A stretch of DNA of 63,912 nt, taken from assembly GCA_905221605.1 (NCBI GenBank), contig CAJNDS010000826.1, forward strand, positions 1-63,912, given 5' to 3'. Position 1 is the first letter of the stretch. Every line of letters starts with the position of its first letter. The position numbers and the translations under genes are program-made. Under the pieces are notes generated by a model that ran no database searches, was not told the origin of the DNA, and was given only the letters and a program-made list of their open reading frames with translations. Shown piece after piece: positions 1-12,740 of this stretch. This DNA comes from Symbiodinium natans. Taxonomy: Eukaryota; Sar; Dinophyceae; Suessiales; Symbiodiniaceae.

Positions 1-281
1 TTTCGGATTCGAATTTGGAAATCTTGTCCCTTCAGATATCAAGATCCTAAATCTTAAGCGACAATCCCCAAATCTTTCCTTCAAGCTTCATCATTCGTTC
101 AAGTTCTTGCTAGATAAATTGGTGCCCACGCTCGCGCGTCAGGCCCTCAAATTTCTATGTAGGGATCCCGCAATTAATTGGATCTTTTATTTGACTGTTT
201 TTCTTCAAAATTTTGGCGTGCGTCTTCTTCCATTCAATAGGCGACTATGACGCCGATGGAATCGACGGATCCCCTCTAGTA

Positions 282-299
282 ATATATATATATATATAT
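282..299. repeat. (AT)n microsatellite
   Basis: A run of nine AT dinucleotides lies inside the AT-rich block. It is ordinary low-complexity sequence. Confidence 0.9.
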
Positions 300-3200
300 G
301 AGAAGTATCTATTTTCTCTTAAATCGGGATGATGAATTTATTTTTATAAAAAGATGATATCTTCTTTCTTTCTTCATCGAGATTCTATATTCTCATCATC
401 TATCTTTTTTTCGGGAGCCACGGATAAATATAGAGGCCTCATACGCTCCCATAGGAAAAGATCCGTCACCTCTACGAATTATGGGATATTCACCAATCTG
501 AACAACGCCGACCAACATCAAATATAACCCCATGATGAAAGAAAGATTTGGGAATTCAATATAACATTATCTTTCCAAATCTAAATTTAAAAGATTCTCA
601 AGAATTTCAGCTCCCTGAAGATTCCCCATTTATATCTTATATTGTACGTTCAAATCAATATGGAACCTTCATTGAAGATCAAAAGATCAGCGTGCCAAGC
701 AATCGATCTTGGACACTCCATGCCATCGTTTCAATTACACATCAACTTTCTCACAAAGGTTGGGTAGAAGAATCATACCTCCCTTTTCGATTCCTCCAAT
801 GCTCTCAAATACGATAGATTCCTAATCCATATTAGCTGATATACAACGCTCCATCGCAGCTTACGCCAATATTGATGGGAGCACCGATGATATAATAACA
901 ATATCGAGAGCAAGCCTAGGCAATTTCCTCCACGAGTGCGTTTTCATACTAGGCGGCGTCATGAGCAAAGTGTCAGCACGTCGGAGTTGTGGATATTCAA
1001 CTATCAATCCCCTTGGTTCCAAGATAGATCTCAAGGCAACCATTCCAATATATCTATGAATCATATTCTGGAGAGAAATATGAATTTCATATTTACTCCT
1101 TGTCTCATATAATCCATAATATGATGTCCAGGATGATTCAGAGATTCAGAATTATAAATGTATCCCAAATCTTCCCCGAACATAGATATTCCCAATCATA
1201 TATTATCAATATCCTAAAATCCAATATGAGAGAATATTAAATCATGGATGGATGAAGGAATGGCATAAAATCATGCCCCTGCTCAGGGAGCTGATCGATA
1301 GGTTGAGAAGGGATGCAAAAATCTATCTGATCAATCGGGTTGTATCTTGAATATATCCCGGCACCGCCCGATTGATATGGGTATGACTCCGATATTATGC
1401 CGTGAGATAGATCAAATTAACGATATGGAAGATCCATATATCATCCTCATATCGTGAACTCAGCAACCCCAAGCTCCCCCATTTGATTGGCAATCTAGCT
1501 TGAAGCCATTGATTCGCCGACAAAGGTTGCCCTACAAGATATTCAAATAATTCTTGTTGCAAACGGCGGTGCAATTCGAGGAGGTTGGAGATATGTTCCC
1601 GAGGGGCAATACGAATCCAATATTGAATCTATCCAAAAGAGAGATTATTGGAGGATATGGAAAGAAATATATTTGTGGGATAATTGAATAATCGTCTCAA
1701 TCAATTCCTGAATCTCCTTGGTTTTAACAGCCATGAACGATTCCAAGAGCACATGGGAGTCCATGATGGAGGCCTTCAAGATATCAAGGACGTAATTAAT
1801 GATAATATTGATTCCCAAAGCCTGAAATCCCTGAAATATCCCCACGAAATTGTTCGCCATCAAGGAGATGAAGAATTCATTTCGAATAATCGAATTCGAA
1901 TCCATATTTGGAAGAGAGAGTGATTTCCTTCTTGAAAGTGGTCCAGACATCGGTCATATGACCCATAGAAAAAATATCGTCAACGAATTCAATTTCAAAT
2001 TCGGGAGGGGGATATTCAATACGACTCCATATCTCTTCGTCCATCCGGCGCCGAGTGAGGCACCCCTGCGGCAAACTTCAAGCCCCCCTGAATAGACAAG
2101 ATGATTATTGATATCGTATATATATTGAGCAAACCGCGCAGAAGTCGATATATGATCTCTCTAATCATGCAAAAACTCAAGTGGGCGAATTTCATAAAAC
2201 ACGTTACATACGTCTTTTTGAAGTAAGACAGCATTAGGATTGCCCCGATTCTAGTGGATCCAAGCTCGGGTAATATGTATCATAATTTCCGCGCCACTTT
2301 TAGTCAGGGTCAATTACGTATCTCCCAACCTCTCCTGGATACGAGATCTATTAAGCGAGAAAGTAATTTGGAAGATAATATTTGCGTCAAATGGGTCCAA
2401 GAACGATGGATAAAGCATCGACGTTAAATGAGATGAAATTTTCATTTCCATCTTTCTTTCCTATCCCCACAAATTGCCCTCCCCCGAAGGAGGAATGGAG
2501 ATATTCGGGTGCCTTACCATCGGCCATTAATTGCACCAAGTCTCGAAAGAGTGTGGGTTCTTCTTCAGGTCGTTATCCCAATATGTCATGGAGAAAATTC
2601 TATCCGGCCCAGGTCAAGTCCCTTTACGATATTGATTAGACCTATATAATATCGAAATGACAATATCAGAATATAATGTAATATTCCATAATTCAGATCT
2701 TTAGATTCATCTTTCTTAGATAAAAAGAGATTATGATGAAGAAAATATTTCTGGATGGATTATAAAGGGAATAAGGGCATATCCTCCATTATAAGATGGA
2801 TACGTCGAAGAGGATAATATAATATCGGATTTCCATTCATTTCCCATGATCTAAATCTTCCATATTCTCCAAATGATATCGGATATGGGGTCCCACCAAA
2901 TCGAATTGCCAGACGACTTCTCATTTCTTATGGGAATAAATGAATGATTCTATCCATTCGTTTCTCCTTTATCAAATCGAGGGACCATGATCAATTCTTA
3001 CGAATTTGATTGGATTTCGTCTATTCTTAGAATCAAGTGCTAAAACATTTAGAAAACGAAGATTCATAGATCCGATTCATCTATATTTCATTCATCGTTC
3101 CCTCACCATTACAATGAATAATGGATCTCATTTATATATATGATGAGTGATTTTACGATTTCTCTATTCTAGATGACTAGCCTTTTGGCAGAAAAAATGC

Positions 3201-5332
3201 TCTTCAAAATGAAAGAAAATATTATCGGGATCCGAAATATGAATATTGGTAGTGAATAATTTAGATTACGAACCTTTAAATTCGAGAGCTTGGGAAGAAT
3301 GGAGAGAGATGATCATAATCTATTAGAGATTGTTTCTTCATGGGTTGATGAATTTCTTCATTCCAAACGAGTCAACAGAATGGATCTGTTTATCATATTT
3401 GGAAGCCATCTTGAGTTTCTTGAATCGATTGAGGGGCTTCAGGGGCCTCCAAAATAGGCGCGATCATTCGGGAATTTATTCTTTGGAAGTCATCTTGAGT
3501 CTCTTGACTCTTTTGAGGGGAAGAAAGATGATGCGTATTTCAAATATTTTTGGATTTCTATTCTCATTAAATATTAGTTCAATCTATTGAAATCGAATTG
3601 ATATCAAGAATGATCCCCATCTCAATTCCATCAATATTGCAGATGATTTATCATATCGTATCTGATAAATATCATTTCAAAAATGGGGAATTCCATCCTT
3701 ATAATTCGGGGAGATGAGGGACCTTCTTCCCCTAGGGATGGGGATTCTTGATTCTTCATTTCTTATGATTTATCATTGAAATATGAATTCGAGAAGAAAT
3801 ATTGATTCATATTTATTTCTAATTTCGAAAAGAAATATATATATATTGATTCAAATATATTAATGATGAATTCATTCTTGGAAATAATCCATATCCATTG
3901 GATCATAGATGGATTCAATAGGAAATGGATTCAACAAATTTTCATTTCGTTTAATCATATTCCGGATCTATGACGATTCTTTGAAACCCTATGAATTTCG
4001 GATCTCTTCGAAATATTTCATTTTTCATATCGATTGCATGGGATATTAATCAATTATGAGAATTCTAGGAGGCATGGGCCACGATGCAGGAATCCATATC
4101 ATGATAAAATCCCAAATTGAGATTTGACCCCGATATAACGAAGAAGGAATGAATGGATGGGATGAATTTATCTTCCGATATAGATCTATTTCTTGGAAAT
4201 CTATCGAATGGACGAGAAGAAAAGATAATTATATTCTTTCAAATATCGAATGAATTCTCATTAGAGAAATATTAATACAAGAATCTTCTGAATCTAAATA
4301 TATCAAATCATAAGATAATCATATGAAAGCTAAGAATCGAAAATTTCTTCATCAATATAATTTTCATATTCTCTAAAATATTTTCCCCATATTTCAAAGT
4401 CCATCTTCACCCCCCATGATATGAAATTATTCCATAATATTGAGATTAAGTCTTGAAGAATCTTCTATTCCAAAACGACCTCCAACGAAATTATTATTAT
4501 CGTATCCGTCTGACAGCGTCTCCGACCAATATTCGGGATGTTAAGAGGACATTCGATTCTATATAAGAGTCCCATATATCTATGTCTGGAAATATAATAT
4601 TTCTTCCAAAATTTTATTTAAATCATATATCCTAAATATTAATTTTAAAAAATATTCTGATCATATCGAGAATCATATAAGGACGCTTAATTTGAAATAG
4701 AATAATCAAATATCTCCCAAATATAGAGCCCAATTACCAACCAATCCTGAGCCCCAAATTCTAAATCTATTCAATATCAAAATAAACCCCCCAGTGCAAT
4801 CATCCCGGCCTTCAGATCTGAAAAAGTTATATTCGTCTCTAATTCAATCATTCAAAGAATTTTATAGAAACATAAGAATAGTTCAAAAATTTTCTTCTTT
4901 CATGGAGATCTTTCATATTTAAATTAGAATTGAGTCGTTGCTTTCAATAACGATGTATAATGAATCAAAAGAAGCTCCGATATTCATTTAGCACCGTCCC
5001 AAGCTCTTAAGATCGTGAAAAGCTAATGCCATATATGAAGCCGAAGAAGAAATATCCAACGAATATTTTTATATATTATATACTGAAATGATTCTCACGA
5101 CGATATCAAGATTTTTTTTAGCTATAAATCAATGAATATAAAGAATATGTTCATCGATAAGAATATCGCAAAATGATTTACTCGTAAGCGTATCGCCCGG
5201 ATAGCAATTAGTGGCACCAAGGCAACCTACTCCCAAATGGAACAAGTTCTGGAACATTTTATTGAGGATAGATTAAAAAAAGTAGCTCAGGAATTTGTGA
5301 GGTCGCTCGACCGGTCTTGTCCCAATATTTCC

Positions 5333-5347
5333 GGCGCCTAAGGCGCC
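5333..5347. repeat. GC-rich palindrome GGCGCCT-A-AGGCGCC
   Basis: Perfect 7-nt inverted arms surround a single A, in otherwise AT-rich DNA. The same core occurs at 22608-22624, and a variant (GCGCCT-G-AGGCGC) at 8306-8318, both in the GC-rich part of the window. Confidence 0.8.
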
Positions 5348-6249
5348 AATAATTGATATCGAATTATGGCGCCAATGACGATCTATTCCAGATTTCATAA
5401 TCATCAAAATAAGAGAAATCAGATTCGCCACATGGTATATGAATTTCTTGATAAGAATACGACCATGATGATTTACCCTTTCATAAGCTGAGGCTATTGA
5501 AACAAATATTCAAAATTTTCAAATTCTCGTTTATAGATTATCGACGTCTCGAATAATATCATCAATAGGATTCAATGCTCTAATATTCTTGTTCCCAAGA
5601 ATCTCGAAGAAATCGTAATTCATTTGACAAGATAACCAAGATTCAAGAATGATTCTAGAATTCGGGCAGTGCTATAATCAATGGATCAGATCTGGAAAGA
5701 CTATCGCAATATGGGAACTCTGCATATCCAAGCCGCAAGGATAGAAAGGGAGTGCTGTGCGCTGCAATGATACGTGCAAGGGGAGTCAAATAATGATCGG
5801 GATCTCGTCTGAAATATCCTATTATATAGATTATGGACGATTGACCCGAAATCCTCATCTTCATCATCAGGTAATAATGATCATAGAATATTCATTGGAA
5901 AATTTTCTTAAATCAGATTATTGAATTTAAATCTCCTTATATATATATTCTTTTATAATTTCAGATATTGGATATTTCAAAAACCTCTTCGAAGAAGCCA
6001 TACGTCGGGGGACAAGTTCAGCCTTTGACGAAATCTTATTATAAGATTGGAGATGATTAAATGAGGGGTCATCACACTAGCCCTGAGCGCTAAATCGAGA
6101 TAAATCTCGGTCAAGTCAAACCTTGCCATATATCGGTAATTATTGGTCTCATAACCTAGAATAATGCATAATTTATCATCGAACAAAATCATTATATGAT
6201 TTAAATGAAAATGATGAAATTGTTTCCATTCTCTAAATTTTTCGAAAAT

Positions 6250-6365
6250 TTTCATTCTGAAAATTTTCGGAAAATTTAGGAAATTGATGATCCAAAATTT
6301 TCCGGAAATTTAGAAATCGAAATTCCGAATTATTCGGAATCAGAAATTTTCTAGAAATTTCGGGA
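6250..6365. repeat. Cluster of short inverted repeats (AAATTTTC/GGAAATTT words)
   Basis: Words such as GAAAATTTTC, GGAAAATTT and AGAAATTTTCTAGAAATTTC crowd together here. The clearest hairpin is ATTCCGAA-TTA-TTCGGAAT at 6322-6340, with eight perfect base pairs and a 3-nt loop. No gene is visible beside it, so a role as terminator or regulator would be speculative. Confidence 0.6.
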
Positions 6366-7756
6366 AAGGATCTGGCTTGAGACCGCCGAAGAGATACAAT
6401 CTTTCAATTATGCGGGCGTAGATAAATAGAATATAGAATATTTTTTTTATTTAATTCATCCATATTTCATTTTCATTCTTTTTATATTCACGCATTCATT
6501 ACGTTCATTTATAATCCAAGAAAATAAATATATGAGAATTATGCCATGAATATTTTAGTATTAATCATCGAAACGAAGAGCCATCCTTCGTATATATCAT
6601 AACAAAAACTCATACGAAACCTTAATGAGAATGCCGAAATATAACAACGAATCATAATGTCGACATCGAAAATATAAAATATCGCAACGAAAATCCCAAA
6701 GACCTCCCAAAAGAAGTCAAAAGAAGATAGAACAAACCAGAATTCGTGTGAAATCATGACGAACACATAGAATCCAAATCCCCGCCCCCCCCCCATTCCC
6801 ATATGCTCCATCATAATCAATTCCTTTATCCTAAATATAAGAATCCATTAAACAAATACTCTATAGAGAATAATCACGAAATTTTCCAAAAATAGATAGA
6901 CCAAATCGATTTTCTCCCCGATATCTAGAAACCAACCCTCAAAATTTTGAGCTTAAATATTTCGAAATATGAATAATATAGAAAATACATATAATCGTAA
7001 TATTATATTGTCTTTATATCAAAATATTAGATGTATTTTATCTCTTTAACGAATATAGAATATCATCTCATTCAAAATGATGATTATTAATATTCTTCTT
7101 AAATTAAGATTTCTACCTTAGATTTATCGATTACCATTATACTTTTTTCGAGAAGATATATTTCTCAGATATGATATTTAAATATTTTAGATATATTCCG
7201 ACCACCCGAATAGTAATCTCGATCTTTAATTTCTTGTCATCGATTCAATAAATACGTCATCCTTATCAATTTATTACATTATCTTGCCGACCAAAACAAC
7301 AAATTGCGATTCTATGGCGCGCAACACGGACGAATTGTTCGGACAACAACTTCCTTTTTGCGGCGGCATTCTGGGCAACCTCAATTTCAATTCAAAAGGG
7401 CATCTTCGCAAGCCTTGAGAAGAACAAGTCAAGCTGCCAACGCAGCCCGAACATGTCTTTGCCAGAGTAGCCCTCACTGACTTGTTTAGTGAACGGAACC
7501 GATACTGAATACGTCGATGGAAGACCTCAACAAGATACCGCCTCTGCCCGTACGACCATGGACCATGTGCCCACATCGAGTAGTCCACCTGCTAGAAGCC
7601 GCCCTTCTCAGCGTTCTGATCTAGAGTGGGGAGTCGCCCCTGTGCGGTGACAGTGCGCTCAAGGACTCAGCTTGTTTAGCTCGCGATGTGCTGTCCGCAT
7701 GCCGCAAGCGCACAAGCTAAGCCCGGAGCTGTATCTACAGCAATGGGAGCGGATAC

Positions 7757-7924
7757 TTAGCCGGAGCTGTTTGCAGCACACAAGGCCCGCACATCTTTGA
7801 GCCCAGAAGGCTTAGGGCAGGTAGGGCAGATGAGGACTGCAGCCATCTGGCCATCGTCCTGCGAAAGCTGATAACGGAATGACCGAAAGAGCCAGAAGAG
7901 CTGACTATGCTCCGCACTCAGCTG
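7757..7924 (-). CDS. Possible exon, Cys-containing protein of unknown function
   Basis: An open minus-strand frame reads protein-like from about 7924 to a stop at 7757. It begins near QLSAEHSQLFWLFRSFRYQL and later contains ICPTCPKPSGLKDVRALC, a CxxC pair plus a further Cys. A plausible CAG acceptor precedes it. No family is recognised. It is the nearest minus-strand candidate to the P-loop gene at 10.2-11.0 kb, but no splice connection could be traced. The call rests on composition only and may be a chance frame. Confidence 0.22.
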   Translation of the reverse strand, partial: QLSAEHSQLFWLFRSFRYQLSQDDGQMAAVLICPTCPKPSGLKDVRALCAANSSG

Positions 7925-8305
7925 GCCCTGGGAGCTGCACGTGCCGGGACACATTCGGCCGCTCTCAGGCAACCCTGCGCGCACCCCTCTCCCGTGGCCT
8001 GCCGTGGTCTGCAGAGGCAGGTCGTAACCCCGCAGCCGCCACACCGCCACCGGAGGCTTTGCCTGTCCGGTGGAAGTCCAAAAGGTATCAAGAAAGCCAC
8101 ATCGGAGCTGCAGAGCTCGGAGACGACACAAGGGACACTGAGGGCACAGAGCTCCAACGGAACCTTCGAGGCCTCTCCTCGCAATGCAGCGCCTATGTAT
8201 GTTTCAAGTCTGAAGCATAAAGCCGGAGTTCGTAGGACAGACAACGCATCTTTGCCGAGGGTGTGCGCATCCACCCTCACACATCCTAGGAGGCGTGAGC
8301 TTCAA

Positions 8306-8318
8306 GCGCCTGAGGCGC
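8306..8318. repeat. GC-rich palindrome GCGCCT-G-AGGCGC
   Basis: Six-nt perfect inverted arms around one G; a variant of the palindrome at 5333 and 22608. Confidence 0.7.
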
Positions 8319-8984
8319 AGCCGATATGACAGGCAGCGTCTCCCAAGCTTTCGCATGATTTCACGGCCTGTCACAACTCCAAGACCACTGCAAGGCAGAA
8401 ATTTACTATTCTGGTCACGTGCTTTCGAAAATGCACCTAAATCACCTACAAAACACAAATTTGGATCTCTCGGCAACGTGCGCAACAAAGCCTAAGTGGA
8501 CAGAAGCGCTCACTTCTTGCTGATTCTTCGGCGCCTGCTGCTCGTAACAGGCCAACAGCGGCGACCTTGCGGCACTTTAAGACCTAAGTTGAGCAATTTC
8601 GATCGTCTACAGCAACTACAGCAGAGGCTGTGGCAAAAGGGCTGCCCAGCGGACTGGGGCGACGAGGAGCTCAAGAGATCAAGGAGGGGTTTAATTTTGG
8701 ATCTGTAAGGATCTACGGCTTGTTGTTTTGTATGAAAGTACATAGAAACTACTCTCTAGTTTAGGGTTTGTGAGGCTTCAGGACCTGCAGAGTTTCAGTT
8801 TTTTAGAGCGTATAAGGACTTTGGGATGGCATCGGTGTAGCCAACGGAGGCGGAAGGGCCAAGTTTGGATCGGCACGATGTGCGAACGCCAAAAGCTCTC
8901 CTAGCGCCGGTGTAGCCGGAGCTTAAAACCCTAAGCATCAGCCCTTGTGCCACTGGAACCCTCTAAACCCTGCCCGAACTGCTG

Positions 8985-9857
8985 GTGCAGCCACCGAGTG
9001 TTGCAAAAGGGCCATTCCGGGGAATGGAAGCCTGCTCAGTGATGCCTTTCTCAGGAAGGCCGCACCAAGCCGGGTATGCTGGGTCTACGCCGCACAACGG
9101 TCACAAGCTTTTCTGCAAGTCTCCCACTTGCCACGGCTTTCGGAACACAGTTGCGGCTCAAAGGGCTCGTGATTTTAGGATCGGTTCGGTGCAGAAAAGA
9201 CCGGCACACACAAACACACAAACACACGCAGACACGAGCAGACACGACGCTCTACTTGACGAAGACCTCCGACAACCGGCCGAGCTGGATTTCAACGATT
9301 GGCGCGCCTTGTGCGACGAGCCCATGTGCAGACCAAAAAGGGTATACCAGAGCTGGAGATCCTGGCTCCTGGGCTGCATCGTCTGCTCTTATCCGACGCG
9401 CTCTGGGGGGCATCCGCTCTCGGACCCTTGCCAAGAAAACTTTTCCGCAGGCCCCCCTTTCGGAACAAGATGTTGGCTCTTAGCTCAAACGGTGGCTCGT
9501 GCATTTAGGGCCAGTTCGGCGCAGCATCCAAACTGTCACACGCTGGCGCTTCAAGAAATAGTTGGTGCTCTGAACCCACTCACCAGGAAACAATGTTGGC
9601 TGGAGCTTACAATCCCAGGCGGGATGAGGTGGCCACGAATGGTTCGGTCTGCAGTTGAACTGCGCCCAGCTGAATTTTCACGCAACGCGTGCGGCGCAAG
9701 CAAGTGGAGTGAAATGATGGCATCAGCTGATCATAAGCCTGCACCAAATCGCGGTGTCCTCCCCCTTTTCAGCCGCTCAACCTGGTGCTTTGAGAGCCCA
9801 CTGCAAAGCATTCGTGATCGTGTGAGCAGAGGCGTTAGGTCGGCAGGTTTGGGTTAG
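8985..9857 (+). other. Longest plus-strand open frame of the left half, unrecognised
   Basis: A 290-codon open frame. I see no domain, transmembrane run or repeat logic in the translation. The middle is a Thr/His-rich stretch produced by a degenerate CACA microsatellite (about 9207-9250), and the frame contains two copies of a degenerate DNA repeat (9131-9195 and 9467-9530). Those repeats begin CTTTCGGAACA and include GGCTC(G)TG and TTCGG(T/C)GCAG. Because repetitive DNA accounts for part of the frame, openness alone is weak evidence of coding. It could be a repeat-derived open frame or an unspliced artefact. Confidence 0.2.
9131..9530. repeat. Degenerate direct repeat pair
   Basis: The segments near 9131-9195 and 9467-9530 share an ordered series of words (CTTTCGGAACA, GCTCAAA, GGCTCGTG, ATTTAGG/ATTTTAGG, GTTCGG(T/C)GCAG) with indels between them. 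This suggests an old dispersed or tandem repeat. Confidence 0.5.
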
Positions 9858-10179
9858 GTTTGCGTTGCCAAGGCTCCGATTGCTTGTCTTCTAGGAAAAT
9901 GTTTTGGGGCATTCGGGGCTAGCCGGCAAGAAGTTCACCCGTGCAAGCTGGCGGCTAGAGTCGGCCAACCACAATTTGCAGATGCCCACTTCAATTCAAG
10001 TTGCGACCGCCCAGAACCTGGGAACACACTGCTGAAAGGCCTCCGCCGATCTGCCCAAATCTGCAGAAACGATCGGCGCCTTCAGCTAGGAAGGCTCTGC
10101 CAAGCTGTAAAGATTTCGCCCCGCCTGCGCGCAAGTGCGGTCAGAAGTGGTCATTAAACTACCACAAGGGCCACGCCAC

Positions 10180-11040
10180 CCCCCTGCACGGCCAAAACAA
10201 ATGCAGCAAGGGTGCCTACAGTGTTCTGGTCATTTTGCATCTTGCAATCTCCAACGCTGCAAGTTGAGAGCGGGGGAGATGGAGTCACTGGCAGTCGTTA
10301 ACCCTATCACGCCCTACATGGCGACGTCACTATGCGAACTAAGGCTTGCACAATGTCATGGAAATCGAGGACCTCTCCAAACAGATCGTGCCATGCCCCA
10401 CGCCAACAGCGAATCACATTTTCTGCTTGGTCCTCAGGCATTTCTGGCGGAATTCTGCCTCTCCACCGGCCTTCCATTTCTGCAAATGGCAGCTTGGCCC
10501 TTAGAGTGAACCATGGAGCTATCTGACCTCCATAATCGTTCATGAGGAGGACTTTCGGAACTTGTGAGGGCTGGGCCTGTTCCCAAAAATCCAGGACCAG
10601 CTCCTCGTACGCTCCGGGTGTCGCTTGCCCTGCCTTCATGGAGTCTTTTATTTTGTAGCACGGTCTTGCCAATACGGGTCGGACGACTCAATTACTGCGT
10701 CAGCATCTGCAAAGTGCTGAACTTGTGGAGGTGCAAATCCCAGCACCTCTCTCAATTTCCCAGCATGATAGCACATGGATTTAGGCAATCTTCCAAGATG
10801 GAGCTGGACAAACTCCATTGGATCCACTCTTCTTGCAAGTGCTTCGTTGAGCAGGACGGTCAAGGTAGTCTTGCCTGTGCCGGGAGCTAATGAAACCAAA
10901 ATCGCCCTCTTTGACAATGACTTGAATCTCTTGCTCAGATGTAGCGCATCAGCACCTCGGAAGTTGCCGCGTCTCCTGGCACTTGGCTCAAACGTGGCCC
11001 TGCACTGATCACTTTCCTTGATGTCTGGAGGATTGAGCAT
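10180..11040 (-). CDS. P-loop NTPase-like gene, intact copy
   Basis: A minus-strand gene of at least three exons. The first coding block (11040 to about 10660) contains the Walker A motif APGTGKTT, preceded by a hydrophobic strand (RAILVSL), and continues through ALARRVDPMEF to DAVIESSDPYWQD. It then appears to splice over a 50-nt GT-AG intron carrying an in-frame stop, giving DPYWQD-P-YEELVLDF. The second block includes KVLLMNDYGGQ, APWFTLRAKLPFAEMEGRWR and PEDQAENVIRC, and reaches a stop near 10307. A further, partly diverged block (about 10290-10180) reads GTLAAFVLAVQGGGVALV. Comparison with the copies at 11.8-15.3 kb shows mostly conservative amino-acid changes (I/V, M/I, F/M, D/N), the pattern expected of protein-coding sequence. 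No family beyond a probable P-loop nucleotide binder is recognised, and no Walker B was assigned. The 5' end and start codon are uncertain; ATG at 11040 is only the first Met of the open frame. Confidence 0.6.
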
Positions 11041-11779
11041 CCTCTTTTAGAACTTTAGGACTTTAGGGCACTTTAGGGAACGCCCCATTCCGTGTCCTGG
11101 CATCAACATGTCCTGGAGTCCTGACACGGAACGTGCGCCGCAGCAGCACAACTGCGATGCGCTCGCAGGGTCTCTTGAACAAAGGCCCTCGCGGCTAATA
11201 AGGCGAGACTTTCAGCCTCGGAAACTGGAAGCGATGCTATTAGCTGACCTGTCCAGGGCCATACTACGCTTCGTCTGCCCCGCTTTGGGTTGGATCTCGC
11301 ACCGTCACCTTCTGCCTACTGATTCATGCAAGGGTGCCGGTGGTCTGAAGCCAGTTTCGCTGGGGCGGAAAGGCCCAACATGCCCCAGCTACACAGCAGC
11401 CTGAAGCCCCAATAACAACCGACTGAAAATGTGCGCTGGCGCATGGCTGTGTGGCATTGTGTGGCCATCAAACTAGGAATATTGCCAGCCAAGGCAACTG
11501 GAGCCCTTGGAGGTCCTTGGAACAAGACCGTGTCTGACAGACCCCTCAGTCCGTTGCCGCAAGTGTGCACTGAGCCGTGTACGGCAGGGTTAAACCTGGA
11601 TGAATGCTTCCACACGACCTAGATTCACAAGGGCAACGCTTCTGCATGCCAATTACACGACTGGTGGGGATCGCCCGCTCTGCCCAAATCCGCCGAAGCG
11701 GTCGATGCCCTGCTGCTTGCAAGCGCAGGGAGGCTGTAGCTTTCGCACGGCATGCGCATAAGGGGCTGCCTTCATTGAA

Positions 11780-12740
11780 TCACTGTGCCGGCACAAGAAC
11801 CACGGCGCGCCCCTGCGTGGCCAAGACAAGCACAGAAGCAAGCGTGTTTACGGCGGCGCCGTCCATCTTGCTTCTTGCATGATCTGGAAGATCCGCCGAC
11901 ATGAATGTGGCCGGAGGCTCACGTGCTGCGACTTGATACGGATCCTGCTGCCAGCCGTTAATCATCCGAGCAGGCCGACATTGCTAGGCGAACTAAGGCG
12001 TGTGCAATATCAGGAAAGCCAAGGATCTCACCGGACAGATTGTGCCATGCCCTGCGGAAGCAGCGAATCATATTTTCTGCCTGATCTTCGGGAAATTCCG
12101 GCGACATTCTGCCTCTCCACCGGCCTTCCATTTCTGCAAATGGCAGCTTGGCTCTTAGAGTGAACCATGGAGCGACCTGACCTCCATAATCGTTCATGAG
12201 GAGGACTTTCGGAATCTGTGAGGGTTGGGCCTGCTCCCAAAAATCCAGGACCAGCTCCTCGTACGCTCCGGGTGGCGCACACCCTTCGTATACCGAGTTC
12301 ATTATTTGGTAGCACGGTCTTGCCAGTACGGGTCGGACGACTCAATTACTGCATCAGCATCTGCGAAGTACTGAACTTGAGGAGGTGCAAATCCCAGCAC
12401 GTCTCTCAATTTCTCTGCGTTGTAGCTAATCGACTTAGGTAATCTGTCAAGATGGAGCTCGACAAACTCCATGGGGTCGACCCTTCTTGCAAGTGCTTCG
12501 TTGAGCAGGACGGTCAAGTAGACTTGCCTGTGCCAGGCGGCAAAGCAACCAAAATGGTTCTCTTCGACAGTGCATCAAACCTCTTCCTCATCTGCTTTGG
12601 CAGCTCTGGCGCACCTGCTTCTCGGAAGCTGCTGGCCCTTTCAACAATGACGGGCTGGTCAGATTGGGACGGCTTCATGCCCGATCCGAGGGACCCTCTT
12701 CAACGAGCCCATCGGCTTTCCGCCAAGGGCGCCTCTTGAA
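11780..12740 (-). pseudogene. P-loop gene copy 2, frameshifted after Walker A
   Basis: The exon from about 12710 reads SGMKPSQSDQPVIVERASSF ... KRTILVALPPGTGKST and then hits TGA. Relative to the copy at 10.8 kb one base is missing immediately after the Walker A Lys-Ser-Thr codons. The correct frame resumes one base over (LTVLLNEALARRVDPMEF) and runs to DAVIESSDPYWQD. It then takes the same 50-nt stop-bearing intron to YEELVLDFWEQ and so to ALVRLAM. The last block (11965-11780) reads ARSKMDGAAVNTLASVLVLA and matches the hydrophobic block of the intact copy. The long overlapping frame in another phase (12659-13120) is a shadow. It is either a pseudogene or a copy needing an unrecognised junction at the lesion. 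Confidence 0.6.

Larger units (their letters stand above)
1..7270. other. AT-rich, gene-poor block
   Basis: This stretch is visibly far richer in A and T than the rest of the window. It is full of short GAT/ATC/TTC/GAA-type words and stop codons in all six frames. The longest open frames are about 100 codons, overlap on both strands and show no recognisable motif. I looked for tRNA-like or rRNA-like sequence, organelle genes and conserved protein motifs and recognised none. The edge near 7270 is abrupt: within a few tens of bases the sequence changes to the mixed-composition DNA that continues to the right end. It could be a compositional island, inserted foreign or organellar DNA, or an assembly join; the sequence alone does not decide. 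Confidence 0.7.
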
